Assembly (NCBI GenBank): GCA_964652195.1
Contig: CAZZBB010000052.1
Span: forward strand, 46,565-110,564
Length of the DNA: 64,000 nucleotides
Source: MSPOR6 sp964652195
GTDB taxonomy: Bacteria; Poribacteria; WGA-4E; WGA-3G
Reading direction: 5' to 3'
Under the pieces are notes generated by a model. It had not been told where the DNA came from. It did no database searches and worked only from the letters and a program-made list of their open reading frames with translations. Positions 62,593 through 64,000 of this stretch are shown here, piece after piece. A program made the translations under genes and the position numbers. How positions within the stretch are numbered: position 1 is the stretch's first letter; every line of letters begins with the position of its first letter.

Positions 62593-63441
62593 CTAATCTC
62601 GTGCGATAGGTGCGCCAACCAGATTACCCCATTCTGTCCAACTACCATCATAGTTGCGTACTTTTTCATATCCGAGTAGATACTTCAACACGAACCATGT
62701 GTGGGATGAACGTTCCCCAATTCGACAATAAGCTATCGTCTCTTTGCTATCATCAACGCCTGCCCCACCGTAGATGGACTGTAGTTCGTCATGTGATTTA
62801 AATGTACCGTCTTCTGCGACAGCTGTTGCCCAAGGAATATTAGCAGCACCAGGAATATGTCCACCTCGTTGTGCTGTTTCACTCATACCTGGAGGAGCAA
62901 TGACTTCACCCGAAAATTCTGCAGGAGAACGCACATCTACAAGATTGACAATATTTTGTTCAAGTGTTGGAAGCACAGTATCCTTTGTCGCACGAACATT
63001 ATCATCAGGAAATTTGGCTTGATATCCAGTACTTGGATAGGAAGGAACTTCAGTTACAAGATCTCTCCCTTCATCAATCCATTTTTGACGGCCACCATTC
63101 ATTACCTTTAGCAAACTTTCATCATGTCCGTAATATCTAAACTGCCATAAGGCGTATGTAGCAAACCAGTTGTTATTATCACCATAGAAAATCACAGTAG
63201 TATCGTTTGAGATTCCACTGTCGTTACATAATGTTTCAAACTGTTCTTTTGTAAGGATATCGCGTCTTATCTGGTCACACAGTTGTGTTTCCCAATTTAG
63301 ACCAACTGCCCCAGCAATATGTCCTTCTCCGTATGCTGAAGTATCCACATCAACTTCGAGTAGACGTATACCTTGATTTTTTCCATTATTGGCAACCCAC
63401 TCAGTCGTCACCAAGACATCTGGATTCGCGTAATCTGCCAT
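62593..63441 (-). CDS. thiosulfate/3-mercaptopyruvate sulfurtransferase (two-domain rhodanese)
   Basis: 282 residues, two rhodanese domains. The first (1-130) is the inactive half; the second carries the catalytic Cys239 in the loop CRIGERS. That loop is closer to thiosulfate sulfurtransferases (CRxGxR) than to mercaptopyruvate enzymes (CGTGVT). DVRSPAEFSGE is the usual domain-2 entry. It moves sulfane sulphur to cyanide or thiols. AGGAG lies eight bases before the ATG. Confidence 0.92.
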   Translation of the reverse strand: MADYANPDVLVTTEWVANNGKNQGIRLLEVDVDTSAYGEGHIAGAVGLNWETQLCDQIRRDILTKEQFETLCNDSGISNDTTVIFYGDNNNWFATYALWQFRYYGHDESLLKVMNGGRQKWIDEGRDLVTEVPSYPSTGYQAKFPDDNVRATKDTVLPTLEQNIVNLVDVRSPAEFSGEVIAPPGMSETAQRGGHIPGAANIPWATAVAEDGTFKSHDELQSIYGGAGVDDSKETIAYCRIGERSSHTWFVLKYLLGYEKVRNYDGSWTEWGNLVGAPIARD

Positions 63442-63599
63442 TCTATTTACTCCTGTTTATTTTCTGTTTCCAATTATATAAAATTAAATACATTACAAAA
63501 CTATATTACATCTAATTTACTAATGCTAAATTTGTCTATATTATACGTCTTAGATAATTAAATGTCAAATAATCGTATATTATAACCTAATTTGCTATC

Positions 63600-63671
63600 T
63601 TGTAGTCCAAACTGCCAGTTTGTGCATCTTATGACGAAAACTGTAAATTTATACCATTTCTCAGAAATGAT
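63600..63671. mobile_element. MITE-like element, decayed copy D
   Basis: One family end, ATACCATTTCT (63651-63661), beside an interior fragment (TTGTAGTCCAAACTGCCAGT ... ) that resembles the reverse complement of the copy C interior. The second end is missing, with only CAGAAATGA left next to the first end. It is a remnant within the AT-rich gap 63442-64000. Confidence 0.45.
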
Positions 63672-63737
63672 GATGCATTACACGTATATATAGGATGTCA
63701 TCTCATATTACACAACCTAAAGGTTATGTTAGAAAAA

Positions 63738-63763
63738 GAGACATTTTCATTTAGAAATGTCTC
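63738..63763 (-). terminator. Rho-independent terminator of a gene beyond the window
   Basis: GAGACATTT - TCATTTAG - AAATGTCTC, a nine-base-pair stem. On the minus strand the stem is followed by TTTTTC. It should end transcription of a minus-strand gene lying to the right of 64000. No believable gene is seen between 63764 and 64000. Confidence 0.55.
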
Positions 63764-64000
63764 AAAATTAATTATCGTAAATTGGATTTTTAATCCTAAT
63801 ATACAGACATCTGATAAGGTGCAAAAACAGACCTTTAATCCTAAATTCCCAGCTAACAAATCGTGAAAATGTTGGACTTTTCCATGTGGTGAAAAAGTGG
63901 CGAGAAGTGACAAAATAGGGAAAAAAGTTACACTTTTTGACACATTGTGTGACATTGAAATTGGTGTAAATTACCCCTCTAACCTCTGTTATAGACTGAC

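Noticed and set aside
63698..63955. 85-residue minus-strand frame near the right edge
   Set aside because: It contains the terminator hairpin and low-complexity AT-rich DNA; no start signal.
63890..63960. Repeated GTGAC/GTCAC-like words and ACACATTGTGT dyad
   Set aside because: Spacing is irregular and the dyad is short; insufficient to call an origin or operator at the window edge.
1..64000. tRNA, rRNA or tmRNA genes
   Set aside because: Gaps were read by eye for tRNA-like arms and conserved rRNA stretches; none was seen. A covariance search would be more sensitive.

Overview
This 64 kb window is AT-rich bacterial chromosome (no phage, plasmid, rRNA or tRNA signature seen) with about 45 protein genes. 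The best guess for the source is Candidatus Poribacteria or a close relative. The reasons are several RNA-polymerase-sigma-factor genes fused to WD40 propellers, other eukaryote-like repeat proteins (TPR, a leucine-rich-repeat relic), inositol-catabolism genes, and many small palindromic intergenic repeats. This is inference from gene content; no database search was run.

Layout. 1-14.0 kb: the end of sucD, then panB, then an accessory block with three paralogous sigma-TM-WD40 genes on the minus strand (970-3873, 4117-6627, 10999-13926), a secreted redoxin-like protein and a trypsin-like protease with TPRs. The middle sigma gene has lost its region 4 by a clean in-frame deletion. All three share an upstream promoter-proximal motif, and the third copy is preceded by a decayed copy of the panB tail, so it arose by segmental duplication. 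14.2-17.7 kb: housekeeping hisI, trpE, trpG and a PP-loop ATPase. 18.0-18.4 kb: an internally deleted ISAs1-like element. 18.5-28.9 kb: a 1423-residue reductase/AMP-ligase/ACP/acyltransferase enzyme of the type linked to ether-lipid synthesis, a HAD phosphatase, metG and an AddB-like nuclease. 29-38 kb: lpd, an orphan DNA methyltransferase behind a palindrome, a PfkB kinase, ahcY, metK (with a possible leader peptide) and a ribosomal protein S1 with a very long acidic N-terminus.

38.2-44.6 kb is a compact partner-switching signalling island: three STAS anti-anti-sigma proteins, an RsbW-type kinase, a receiver-PP2C phosphatase, a receiver, a multi-PAS histidine kinase and a universal stress protein. 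44.9-48.3 kb is accessory: a truncated IS701-like element and a two-gene unit for a membrane-anchored protein and a secreted Cys-rich protein that is split by an in-frame stop. 48.7-63.4 kb is mostly housekeeping: radC, rlmB, iolC-iolD, a Ser/Thr kinase, eda, two tandem CNNM/CorC transporters, an SDR-folE-double PTPS pterin cluster, small proteins and a rhodanese.

Four copies or remnants of a MITE-like element with ATACCATTTCT ends and two copies of a TGTAGGAG...CTCCTACA-type palindrome are scattered between genes. The strongest candidates for new biology are the membrane-tethered sigma-WD40 family with its shared motif and its region-4-less member, the predicted ether-lipid megaenzyme, the pterin cluster with a half-dead double PTPS, and the metK leader ORF.
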